From positions 1-6,911 of the forward strand of contig CABUBS010000112.1 in assembly GCA_902489855.1 (NCBI GenBank): a stretch of 6,911 nucleotides of DNA, in the 5' to 3' direction. Within the stretch, counting starts at the first letter, position 1. The number at the start of each line of letters is the position of its first letter. The notes below the pieces were generated by a model. It was not told where the DNA came from. It did not search any database and saw only the letters and a program-made list of their open reading frames with translations. Of this stretch, positions 1-5,704 are shown piece after piece. Both the position numbers and the translations under genes were made by a program. The DNA is from an uncultured Collinsella sp. Its GTDB lineage: Bacteria; Actinomycetota; Coriobacteriia; Coriobacteriales; Coriobacteriaceae.

Positions 1-302
1 CCTTGGTAGCCGTCGTTCCCGCCGAGTCCAAGGCCGAGGTAACCGTCGAGGCCAAGCCAACCGCCAAGACCACTACACGCAAGCGCACCACGACGACGGC
101 CAAAAAGACCACGACCAAAGCTGCCGCTCCCAAGGCAGAGGCTAAGCCCGCTGCTGTCAAAGTTGAGCCCAAGACCGAGGTAAAGGCCAAGCCCGAGCCC
201 GCCAAGGAGACTCCGGTCTCCCCCGCCGCTCCGGCAGAGAAAAAGGCCCCGTCCAAGAAGACGTCCGTCCGCAAGGCAACGGCCACACGCAAGCGCCGCT
301 AG
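1..302 (+). CDS. C-terminal end of an unidentified protein with a Lys/Ala/Thr/Pro-rich basic tail (5'-truncated by the window)
   Basis: The reading frame is open from the window edge to a TAG stop, so the gene starts outside; the TTG at position 3 is only a leucine or valine-like codon in frame and should not be taken as the start. About 99 residues are visible, roughly a fifth of them lysine, with runs such as TTTRKRTTTTAKKTTTK and a final RKATATRKRR. This is a disordered, strongly cationic tail of the histone-H1 or AlgP type that actinobacteria append to many proteins (HU-like DNA-binding proteins, ribosomal or RNA-binding factors, glycogen synthase or branching enzyme). No folded domain is visible, so the function cannot be named. 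The alpha-glucan gene downstream makes a glycogen enzyme possible, but that is guesswork. A hairpin terminator follows 37 bp after the stop, so it is probably transcribed separately from the next gene. Confidence 0.7.
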   Translation, partial: LVAVVPAESKAEVTVEAKPTAKTTTRKRTTTTAKKTTTKAAAPKAEAKPAAVKVEPKTEVKAKPEPAKETPVSPAAPAEKKAPSKKTSVRKATATRKRR

Positions 303-338
303 CCCACAGACGATTCAAAACCTCATCAAACCCTAAGT

Positions 339-365
339 AAGGGGCGCTCCAACCGGGCGCCCCTT
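339..365 (+). terminator. Rho-independent terminator of the upstream basic-tail gene
   Basis: A perfect 9-bp stem (AAGGGGCGC at 339-347 with GCGCCCCTT at 357-365) closes a 9-nt loop. The downstream side is CTCTG rather than a long T run, so the U tract is short, but stem strength and the position just after a stop codon support termination. Confidence 0.75.
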
Positions 366-429
366 CTCTGTAGGTAGTTGGTAAAACGATTTTCTAGGAC
401 AACCGTTCGCCGATGGTAAACGGATGTTG

Positions 430-459
430 TTTATACAGCCTGTGTACAACAGATATACT
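430..459 (+). promoter_or_regulatory. Candidate sigma-70-type promoter of the GH13-GH77 gene
   Basis: TATACT at 454-459 is a near-consensus -10 box. TTTATA at 430-435 matches 4 of 6 bases of TTGACA at 18-bp spacing. Transcription would begin near 466, giving a leader of about 55 nt before the ATG at 521. The -35 is weak, which fits a promoter that needs an activator or is otherwise controlled, but this is inferred from sequence alone. Confidence 0.45.
432..446. promoter_or_regulatory. 15-bp near-palindrome inside the promoter, possible operator
   Basis: TATACAG (432-438), a central C, then CTGTGTA (440-446) form a dyad with 6 of 7 positions paired. It overlaps the -35 box and fills most of the -35/-10 spacer, where a repressor dimer would block RNA polymerase. 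A second, looser dyad, CCGTT-N11-AACGG (403-423), lies just upstream. Neither matches an operator I can name; control by alpha-glucan availability would be a guess. Confidence 0.3.
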
Positions 460-479
460 TACATCCTGTGCGTAAAGCC

Positions 480-497
480 CATGGCCAGCAGGCCGTG
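480..497 (+). promoter_or_regulatory. Short leader hairpin upstream of the GH13-GH77 start codon
   Basis: CATGGCC (480-486), loop AGCA, then GGCCGTG (491-497) form a 7-bp stem with one G-U pair in the predicted 5' UTR. It ends 23 nt before the ATG. The only purine-rich stretch between hairpin and start is GGA at 511-513, so the ribosome binding site is weak. The hairpin may be incidental. Confidence 0.25.
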
Positions 498-520
498 ATT
501 CTATTGAACTGGACCGTACT

Positions 521-3500
521 ATGAGATTGATACACAACAGCCGTCTGCCGCAGTTTCGCACTCCGTTTGGCGCTGTGACCACAGGAACAACCCTTTCGCT
601 CTCCGTGATTCTGGAGGACGCCGATCCCGCGCAGGCAACGCTTACGCTGCGCACCTGGGTCGATGAGATTGGTGAGTCTCGGTATCCTATGACGCACGAG
701 GGCGACGGCATATTTACCGTAGAGCTTGAGTGCACCGAGCCCTGTCTTATCTGGTACAGCTTCATCTGCAATATCGAGGGCCAGCCCGAGGTTCGCCTGG
801 GCGCACCACAGGGCCGCACCGGCGGCGAAGGCGTAACCTACGACTACGCTGAGGTGCCGTCATTCCAGGTCACCGTCTACAAACACCGTGAGAACCGTCC
901 CACCTGGTACGAGCGCGGTATGGTCTACCAGATCTTCCCCGATCGCTATGCCCGCGACGAGCACTGGCGCGAGCGTACGCTGGCCGAGGTCGAAAAACCG
1001 CGTAAGGGCATTCAGCGCCGCATGGTCGAGGACTGGAACGAGCCGCCTGTGTACGAGCGCGCCGAGGACGGCTCCATCAAGACCTGGGACTTTTACGGCG
1101 GATCGCTCAAGGGTATCCAGGAAGACCTGCCTCGCATCGCCGAGCTGGGCTTTACAGCCATCTACCTCAACCCCATTTTTGAAGCCGCGAGCAACCACCG
1201 CTACGACACCGCCGATTACACCAAGATCGATCCGATTCTGGGCACCGAGCAGGACTTTACTGAGCTGTGCGAGGCGGCCGAGAAGCTGGGCATTTCCATC
1301 ATTCTGGACGGTGTGTTCAACCACACGGGCGACGATTCGATCTACTTCAACCGCTACGGCAACTACCCCGGCGTGGGCGCGTGGCAGAGCGAGGATTCTC
1401 CGTGGCGCGATGCGTTTTATTTCCACGAGGACGGATCGTACGACTGTTGGTGGGGCGTGGGCAATATGCCCGCCATCAATGAGGGCTCCGAACTGGTACG
1501 CGAGCGGCTCCTGGGCAAGGACGGCGTCATTCGTAAATGGCTGCGCGCCGGCGCTCACGGCTGGCGCCTGGATGTGGCCGACGAGCTTTCCGACGATTTC
1601 CTAGCCGAGATCAAAAAGGCCGTGCTCGCCGAGAAGCCCGATGCACTGCTGCTCGGCGAGGTCTGGGAAGACGCCTCCAACAAGATCAGCTACGGCCATC
1701 TGCGTCGCTATCTGCAAGGTTCCGAGCTCGACTCGGCCATGGATTACCCCTTCCGCGACATGGTCATCGGCTTTTTGATGGGCTACAAAAACGCCTACCA
1801 AGCTGCCGAGGATATCGAGACCCTGCGCGAGAACTACCCGCGCGAGGCATTATCCTGCGCGCTCAATCTGCTGTCGAGCCACGACCGCCCGCGCATTATC
1901 TCGGTGCTCGGCGGTGGTCCCGACGAGTCGCAGCTGCCCGAGAGTGAGCGCAGCAAATGGCGCCTGGACGAGAACTCCATGGGCCTGGCCAAAAGCCGCT
2001 TTTGGCTGGCGACGCTCATGCAGATGACGTTCCCGGGCGTTCCCTCAATCTATTACGGTGACGAGTACGGCTTGGAAGGTCTCACCGATCCGGGCAATCG
2101 CCGCACCATGCCGACCAAGGAAAACCTGCACGACTTCGATACGCTCGCGATCGTCAAGAATGCCTCGGCCGTGCGCCGCGCGCTGCCGTTTATGATCGAT
2201 GGCGAGATCAAGGCCTTCGCGCTCAATGACGAGGTGCTGGCCTACAACCGTACGGGCAAGGATGGCGAGTCCGCGACCGTCATCATCAACCGCAGCCTCC
2301 GCAATTCGCACCGCGTGACGATTCCGGCGCTCGACGAATGTGCGAGTGACGTGATCAGCGGTCATGAGTGCGAGATCCACAACGGTACGGTCACGCTCGA
2401 TCTGTATCCGCTGGGCTCATCGATCATCTATCACCATGCCGAGCAGCGCCTGCAGGAGCCACTCGATCACGGTGCGGGTGTTGTGTGCCATATCACATCG
2501 GTGCCGACAGACGACGGCAAACCCGGTACGATCGGTGCGCCCACGCGTCGCTTTATCGACCATCTAGCCGCCATGGGCATGCGCTACTGGCAGGTTCTCC
2601 CCGTCAACCCCACGGACTTCTTCCGCTCCCCTTACGCCGGTCCTTCGGCCTTTGCAGGCAATATCGATCTGCTACCCGAGAGCCACGAGGAGCTGGCCGC
2701 CGACTTTGAGACCTGGAAGGCCCGCGGCGGCGAGGATGCCGACCCACTGTACACCGCGTTTAAGCATCGCAATGCCGATTGGCTCGAGAAGTACTGCGTC
2801 TATATGGCTGTTAAGAAGTACTTTGAGGGCGAGTCGCGCCACGATTGGCCGGCCGATGTCGTACGCTACAACGAGCATCTGATCGACGACAAGCGTTTCC
2901 ACGACGAGGCCGAGCTTCAGGCGTACATGCAGTACCGCTTTGACCTGGCTTGGTGCGAGCTCATGAACTATGCGCACAAGAAGGGCATCGAGGTTATCGG
3001 CGATATTCCTATGTACGTGTCTGACGATTCGGCAGACGCGTGGAGCGAACCCGAGAACTTCTTGTTGTCCGATACCGGTAAGGCGATTGAGATTTCCGGT
3101 GCGCCGCCCGACAACTTTGCACCCGAGGGCCAGGTGTGGGGCAACCCGACGTTCCGCTGGGACCACATGAAGCAGAACGGCTATAGCTGGTGGATGGATC
3201 GCCTGCGTCGTGCGTTTTCGCTCTACGACCGCGTGCGTCTGGATCACTTCCTGGGCTTCCACAGCTACTTTAGCATCCCCGCAGGCAAGGCTTGCGCCGA
3301 TGGTCGCTGGCTGGCGGGCCCGGGCAAGGACCTTTTCCAGACCGCCTACGACGAGCTGGGTCCGCTCAACTTTATCGCCGAGGACCTGGGCTATTTGACG
3401 CCCGGTGTTCGCGCCATGGCTTCGACCTGCGGCTTCCCCGGCATGGACGTGCTGGAGTTTAGCGACTACGACGTTCGTTGCGGTGTGCATCCCACGCCCG

Positions 3501-3817
3501 GCAAGATCCTGTATACCTCGACGCACGATACGTCGACGCTGGCCGGTTGGTGCACACGTTCCTTTGCGGGCGGCGACGAGCCGAGCGGCAAGGAGTTCGC
3601 TGGAAAGCTAATGGGCGACGCACTCGCAAGCGACGCTCCCCTCGTGATGATGCCGCTGCAAGATGTGCTGGGGCTGGGCGACGATGCCCGCATGAACGTG
3701 CCGGGTGTCGCCACGGGCAACTGGACCTGGCAGGCCGATGAGGCCGACGTTGAGGCCGCCGAAGATAAAACTGCACAGCTCCTGCGCAACACCCATAGAT
3801 TCTGGGGCGAAGCGTGA
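521..3817 (+). CDS. malQ: Bifunctional alpha-glucan enzyme: GH13 alpha-amylase/neopullulanase-like domain fused to GH77 4-alpha-glucanotransferase
   Basis: This 1098-residue protein joins two catalytic units. Residues 1-120 are an N-terminal beta-sandwich of the kind found in neopullulanase/cyclomaltodextrinase enzymes. Residues about 130-555 are a GH13 barrel: YQIFPDRY (136-143), DGVFNH (263-268), MPAIN (316-320), GWRLDVADE with nucleophile D351, LLGEVWEDA with acid/base E380, and LLSSHDRPR with H454-D455; a beta-domain runs to about 636. GH77 follows almost without linker: SPYAGPSAFAGN (703-714), GDIPMYV (827-833), VRLDHF with nucleophile D908, IAEDLG with acid/base E954, THDTSTL with D1003 and LGLGDDARMNVPG (1050-1062). 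All key residues are present, so both halves should be active: GH13 trimming or debranching maltodextrins, GH77 moving glucan chains between acceptors. There is no signal peptide, so it is probably cytoplasmic. The symbol refers to the GH77 half; GH13 subfamily is uncertain. The ATG precedes a typical N-terminus (MRLIHNSR) and the gene ends in tandem stops TGA-TAA. Confidence 0.93.
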   Translation: MRLIHNSRLPQFRTPFGAVTTGTTLSLSVILEDADPAQATLTLRTWVDEIGESRYPMTHEGDGIFTVELECTEPCLIWYSFICNIEGQPEVRLGAPQGRTGGEGVTYDYAEVPSFQVTVYKHRENRPTWYERGMVYQIFPDRYARDEHWRERTLAEVEKPRKGIQRRMVEDWNEPPVYERAEDGSIKTWDFYGGSLKGIQEDLPRIAELGFTAIYLNPIFEAASNHRYDTADYTKIDPILGTEQDFTELCEAAEKLGISIILDGVFNHTGDDSIYFNRYGNYPGVGAWQSEDSPWRDAFYFHEDGSYDCWWGVGNMPAINEGSELVRERLLGKDGVIRKWLRAGAHGWRLDVADELSDDFLAEIKKAVLAEKPDALLLGEVWEDASNKISYGHLRRYLQGSELDSAMDYPFRDMVIGFLMGYKNAYQAAEDIETLRENYPREALSCALNLLSSHDRPRIISVLGGGPDESQLPESERSKWRLDENSMGLAKSRFWLATLMQMTFPGVPSIYYGDEYGLEGLTDPGNRRTMPTKENLHDFDTLAIVKNASAVRRALPFMIDGEIKAFALNDEVLAYNRTGKDGESATVIINRSLRNSHRVTIPALDECASDVISGHECEIHNGTVTLDLYPLGSSIIYHHAEQRLQEPLDHGAGVVCHITSVPTDDGKPGTIGAPTRRFIDHLAAMGMRYWQVLPVNPTDFFRSPYAGPSAFAGNIDLLPESHEELAADFETWKARGGEDADPLYTAFKHRNADWLEKYCVYMAVKKYFEGESRHDWPADVVRYNEHLIDDKRFHDEAELQAYMQYRFDLAWCELMNYAHKKGIEVIGDIPMYVSDDSADAWSEPENFLLSDTGKAIEISGAPPDNFAPEGQVWGNPTFRWDHMKQNGYSWWMDRLRRAFSLYDRVRLDHFLGFHSYFSIPAGKACADGRWLAGPGKDLFQTAYDELGPLNFIAEDLGYLTPGVRAMASTCGFPGMDVLEFSDYDVRCGVHPTPGKILYTSTHDTSTLAGWCTRSFAGGDEPSGKEFAGKLMGDALASDAPLVMMPLQDVLGLGDDARMNVPGVATGNWTWQADEADVEAAEDKTAQLLRNTHRFWGEA

Positions 3818-3842
3818 TAAAACCCCCGATATAGGGTACAGT
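3814..3842 (+). promoter_or_regulatory. Weak candidate promoter for the zinc-ribbon gene
   Basis: GTGATA (3814-3819) and TACAGT (3837-3842) each match 4 of 6 consensus bases and are spaced 17 bp apart. The box overlaps the end of the upstream gene. If real, transcription starts near 3849, upstream of the 3862-3883 hairpin. Low confidence, because both elements are degenerate. Confidence 0.25.
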
Positions 3843-3861
3843 TACAGACGTTTGAATTTAT

Positions 3862-3883
3862 GCGGGCAGAGCGATCTGCCCGC
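3862..3883 (+). terminator. 9-bp hairpin between the glucan enzyme and the zinc-ribbon gene (terminator or leader attenuator)
   Basis: GCGGGCAGA (3862-3870) pairs perfectly with TCTGCCCGC (3875-3883) around GCGA, a GNRA-type tetraloop. TTTGTGCTG follows, a poor U tract. It lies 44 bp after the stop of the glucan gene and 22 bp before the ATG of the zinc-ribbon gene. It could terminate the upstream transcript, partly attenuate read-through, or protect a processed end. Confidence 0.5.
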
Positions 3884-3894
3884 TTTGTGCTGAA

Positions 3895-3901
3895 AAGGAA
3901 G
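3895..3901 (+). promoter_or_regulatory. Ribosome binding site of the zinc-ribbon gene
   Basis: AAGGAAG ends 4 nt before the ATG at 3906. It is the only purine-rich stretch near the start and fixes that ATG as the initiation codon. Confidence 0.6.
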
Positions 3902-3905
3902 TATT

Positions 3906-4142
3906 ATGGCGCGCTACGATTACAAGTGCTCGAGCTGCGGCAACGTGTTTGAGGTTGAGCATCCCATGTCCGAGACCCCCGAGGTCGTGTGCCCCAGCTG
4001 CGGTGCCCCGGCGGCCAAGACGTTCTCAGCCAGCGGCATTAAATTTGAGGGCAGCGGTTTCTACAACACCGACCAGCGAAGCGGCGGCTCCAGCACCAGC
4101 GCCACGAGCGGCTGCTGCGCCAACTGCCCGCACAGCCACTAG
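3906..4142 (+). CDS. FmdB-family zinc-ribbon protein
   Basis: A 78-residue protein beginning MARYDYKCSSCGNVFEV, the hallmark N-terminus of the FmdB/CxxC small zinc-ribbon family. Cysteines C8-C11 and C29-C32 form a four-cysteine zinc site; residues 33-55 carry the usual AAKTFSASGIKFEGSGFY segment seen after the ribbon in this family. The last part is Gly/Ser/Thr-rich, then ends CCANCPHSH, three further cysteines and two histidines that could form a second metal site. FmdB was first proposed as a regulator of formamidase/amidase genes, but most members are uncharacterised and the name says little about function. No formamidase or amidase gene is near. It has its own good RBS and strong terminator, so it is probably a separate unit or read weakly from the glucan gene. 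Confidence 0.88.
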   Translation: MARYDYKCSSCGNVFEVEHPMSETPEVVCPSCGAPAAKTFSASGIKFEGSGFYNTDQRSGGSSTSATSGCCANCPHSH

Positions 4143-4147
4143 AAACC

Positions 4148-4185
4148 AAACAGCCCCGCGATCAACGCCGATCGCGGGGCTGTTT
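4148..4185. terminator. Strong Rho-independent terminator, usable in both directions
   Basis: AAACAGCCCCGCGATC (4148-4163) and GATCGCGGGGCTGTTT (4170-4185) form a perfect 16-bp stem with a 6-nt loop. The + strand continues CTTTG and the - strand continues GGTTTCT, so U-rich ends exist on both sides. It begins 5 bp after the zinc-ribbon stop codon and could also stop transcripts coming from rsmB. Confidence 0.9.
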
Positions 4186-4195
4186 CTTTGCTCTA

Positions 4196-4218
4196 TGGGT
4201 AGCTAATCAAGCTACCCA
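4196..4218. repeat. Second hairpin in the convergent junction
   Basis: TGGGTAGCT (4196-4204) and AGCTACCCA (4210-4218) are perfectly complementary around a 5-nt loop (AATCA). No T run follows on the - strand and only GGTTTCCTT follows on the + strand, so it is a weak terminator by itself; it may be a back-up for either gene. Confidence 0.6.
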
Positions 4219-4230
4219 GGTTTCCTTGTG

Positions 4231-4297
4231 AGTTGCGGTGAAATAAGGACTGTTTGGTGGGTGGAAGCCGCTATTCAATCCTTATTTCACCGCAACT
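4231..4297. repeat. Inverted-repeat element with perfect 19-bp arms (MITE-like or REP-like)
   Basis: AGTTGCGGTGAAATAAGGA (4231-4249) is exactly repeated in inverse at 4279-4297, with 29 bp between. The arms are AT-richer than the surrounding genes and much longer than a terminator needs, and no T run follows. The right arm lies inside the rsmB reading frame and encodes its residues S470-R475; the rsmB TAG stop (4271-4273) sits in the central part. TTCCTTGTG occurs just left of the left arm (4222-4230) and again 6 bp beyond the right arm (4304-4312). Arm length, coding intrusion and flanking repeats suggest an inserted mobile or palindromic element, but no transposase is present and family membership cannot be judged from one copy. 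Confidence 0.65.
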
Positions 4298-5704
4298 TAG
4301 TCGTTCCTTGTGGACTAGCCTGGCGCAGAAGTGACCGTCGTAGGAGTCGGCGTTTACCGGTACGCTTTGGAAGAGGCCTCGATCGTTCTGGCGCACGGCG
4401 ACAAGCTTCTTGGCCTGCGCGAAATCGGGAAGCTGCAGAATCTGAGATTCGGAGAGCGGTGCCACGGTAAAGCCGGCGCCCTCGGGAGAGGCCAGGAAAG
4501 CATCCACGACCCGCGTGTTCTCTTCATCAAAAACCGAGCAGGTGGCATAGATAAGCTCACCGCCGGCAGCCACGCGCACGGCTGCTTCCTTGAGCATCGT
4601 CAGCTGCAGACGGGGCAGCTCAGTCGTAACGTCCTTCTCGGTCAGACGCCACGGAATCTCGGGATGACGGCGCATAGTGCCAGTGCCCGAGCACGGGGCA
4701 TCGATAAACACCGTGTCGAACAGGGAGGGCTCGCCAAGCATCGCGTCAAAGGACGTGAGCACCTCATTGAGCTCGCAGGCATCGCCCGACACCGTACGAA
4801 CACCCGTTATACCCGCCTTATGCAGGCGCGCGAGATTCTGATCGCACTTGCGATCGTGCAGATCGAGCGCGGTATGCTGACGCTCATACCCGGCACGCTT
4901 GGCCTGGCACATCATCACATAGGTCTTGGTACCACGACCGGCACCAATCTCAAGGCAGCTACCAGGGCGCGTGGCAGCTGTGGCGATAAGCTGCGCGTTG
5001 AGATCAGATGCCACCGCGGCAGCACGCTCAAACACACCCGAAGCAACGGTAACCTGGGCATCAACCGGGGCATGGCAGCCCGGGAAGACAGGCGCGACGA
5101 GCTGCGAGATATACGGATCGGGCTTGGTCGCAAAGGCGTTCTCATGCAGGGCCAGCGGCGCAGGTGCCAAGTTGCCGGCAAAGTTAAGCGCACCCTCTGG
5201 CGTGTCAAACGACGCCATGATACGAGCGCGCAGCCAACGCGGCAGACCCATCAAGCGCGACAGACGAACCAAGCGTCGCTCAGACTCATTCACATCGGAC
5301 GCCGTGGCAAAGTCCTCAACGTTGTCCGCGACCTTATGCAGCACGGCGTTGGCCAAACCGGCGGCAGACTTAGCTCCGCTGCGCACCAGCTCAACACCCT
5401 GACTTACGGCAACGCGGCCAGGCGTATGCAGATAGAGCATCTCGAAGGCCGAGATGCGAAGCGCCATGCGAACACGCGGCGCAACCTTTTTAGGCTTATC
5501 GAGAAACTGATCGAGCAGCTCGTCCAAAATACCCTGCGTGGCGGCCACACCCAGCGCCAAGCGGGCGGCAAAAGCGGAATCGCGCTGGTCAATAGCCTTG
5601 GCCGATGCGCGAGAGGACAGCACGTCACGCGCATACATGCCGCGGCGATCGGCCTCCATTAGCACATCGAGCGCAAGTTTGCGCGCGGGAGAAAGCTTGC
5701 TCAT
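4271..5704 (-). CDS. rsmB: 16S rRNA (cytosine(967)-C5)-methyltransferase RsmB
   Basis: A 477-residue SAM-dependent RNA methyltransferase of the RsmB/Fmu family, which makes m5C967 in 16S rRNA. Residues 5-135 form a NusB-like RNA-binding domain (SPARKLALDVL, ALRISAFEMLYL). The catalytic Rossmann domain follows: motif I LEIGAGRGTKT (251-261), the ribose-binding acid D281 in ALDLH, D308 in SGDA, motif IV DAPCSGTG (335-342, C338) and motif VI TCS with the nucleophilic C389. I chose the ATG at 5704 rather than an in-frame ATG at 5752, because MSKLSPARKLAL matches the family N-terminus and the upstream extension would lie inside fmt. This ATG overlaps the fmt stop as ATGA, with GGGG 9 nt upstream as a possible RBS, so translation is probably coupled. 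The family normally ends near FxxARL; here ARLVHK is followed by an extra ERLSCGEIRIE tail, mostly encoded by the inverted-repeat element. Confidence 0.93.
   Translation of the reverse strand: MSKLSPARKLALDVLMEADRRGMYARDVLSSRASAKAIDQRDSAFAARLALGVAATQGILDELLDQFLDKPKKVAPRVRMALRISAFEMLYLHTPGRVAVSQGVELVRSGAKSAAGLANAVLHKVADNVEDFATASDVNESERRLVRLSRLMGLPRWLRARIMASFDTPEGALNFAGNLAPAPLALHENAFATKPDPYISQLVAPVFPGCHAPVDAQVTVASGVFERAAAVASDLNAQLIATAATRPGSCLEIGAGRGTKTYVMMCQAKRAGYERQHTALDLHDRKCDQNLARLHKAGITGVRTVSGDACELNEVLTSFDAMLGEPSLFDTVFIDAPCSGTGTMRRHPEIPWRLTEKDVTTELPRLQLTMLKEAAVRVAAGGELIYATCSVFDEENTRVVDAFLASPEGAGFTVAPLSESQILQLPDFAQAKKLVAVRQNDRGLFQSVPVNADSYDGHFCARLVHKERLSCGEIRIE

Noticed and set aside
860..1558. 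232-codon - strand frame inside the glucan enzyme, and a similar 284-codon one at 2672-3526
   Set aside because: Both are mirror frames of conserved GH13 and GH77 segments, a usual effect of GC-rich third positions.
4228..4470. 80-codon + strand frame starting in the left arm of the inverted repeat
   Set aside because: It runs antisense into the end of rsmB and has no family resemblance; only its first residues (SCGEIR) are notable because they mirror the RsmB tail.
4331..5662. 443-codon open frame on the + strand opposite rsmB
   Set aside because: It is antisense to a gene with every RsmB motif, has no recognisable domain or RBS, and its composition (many H, R, G, T) is that of an antisense shadow in GC-rich DNA.
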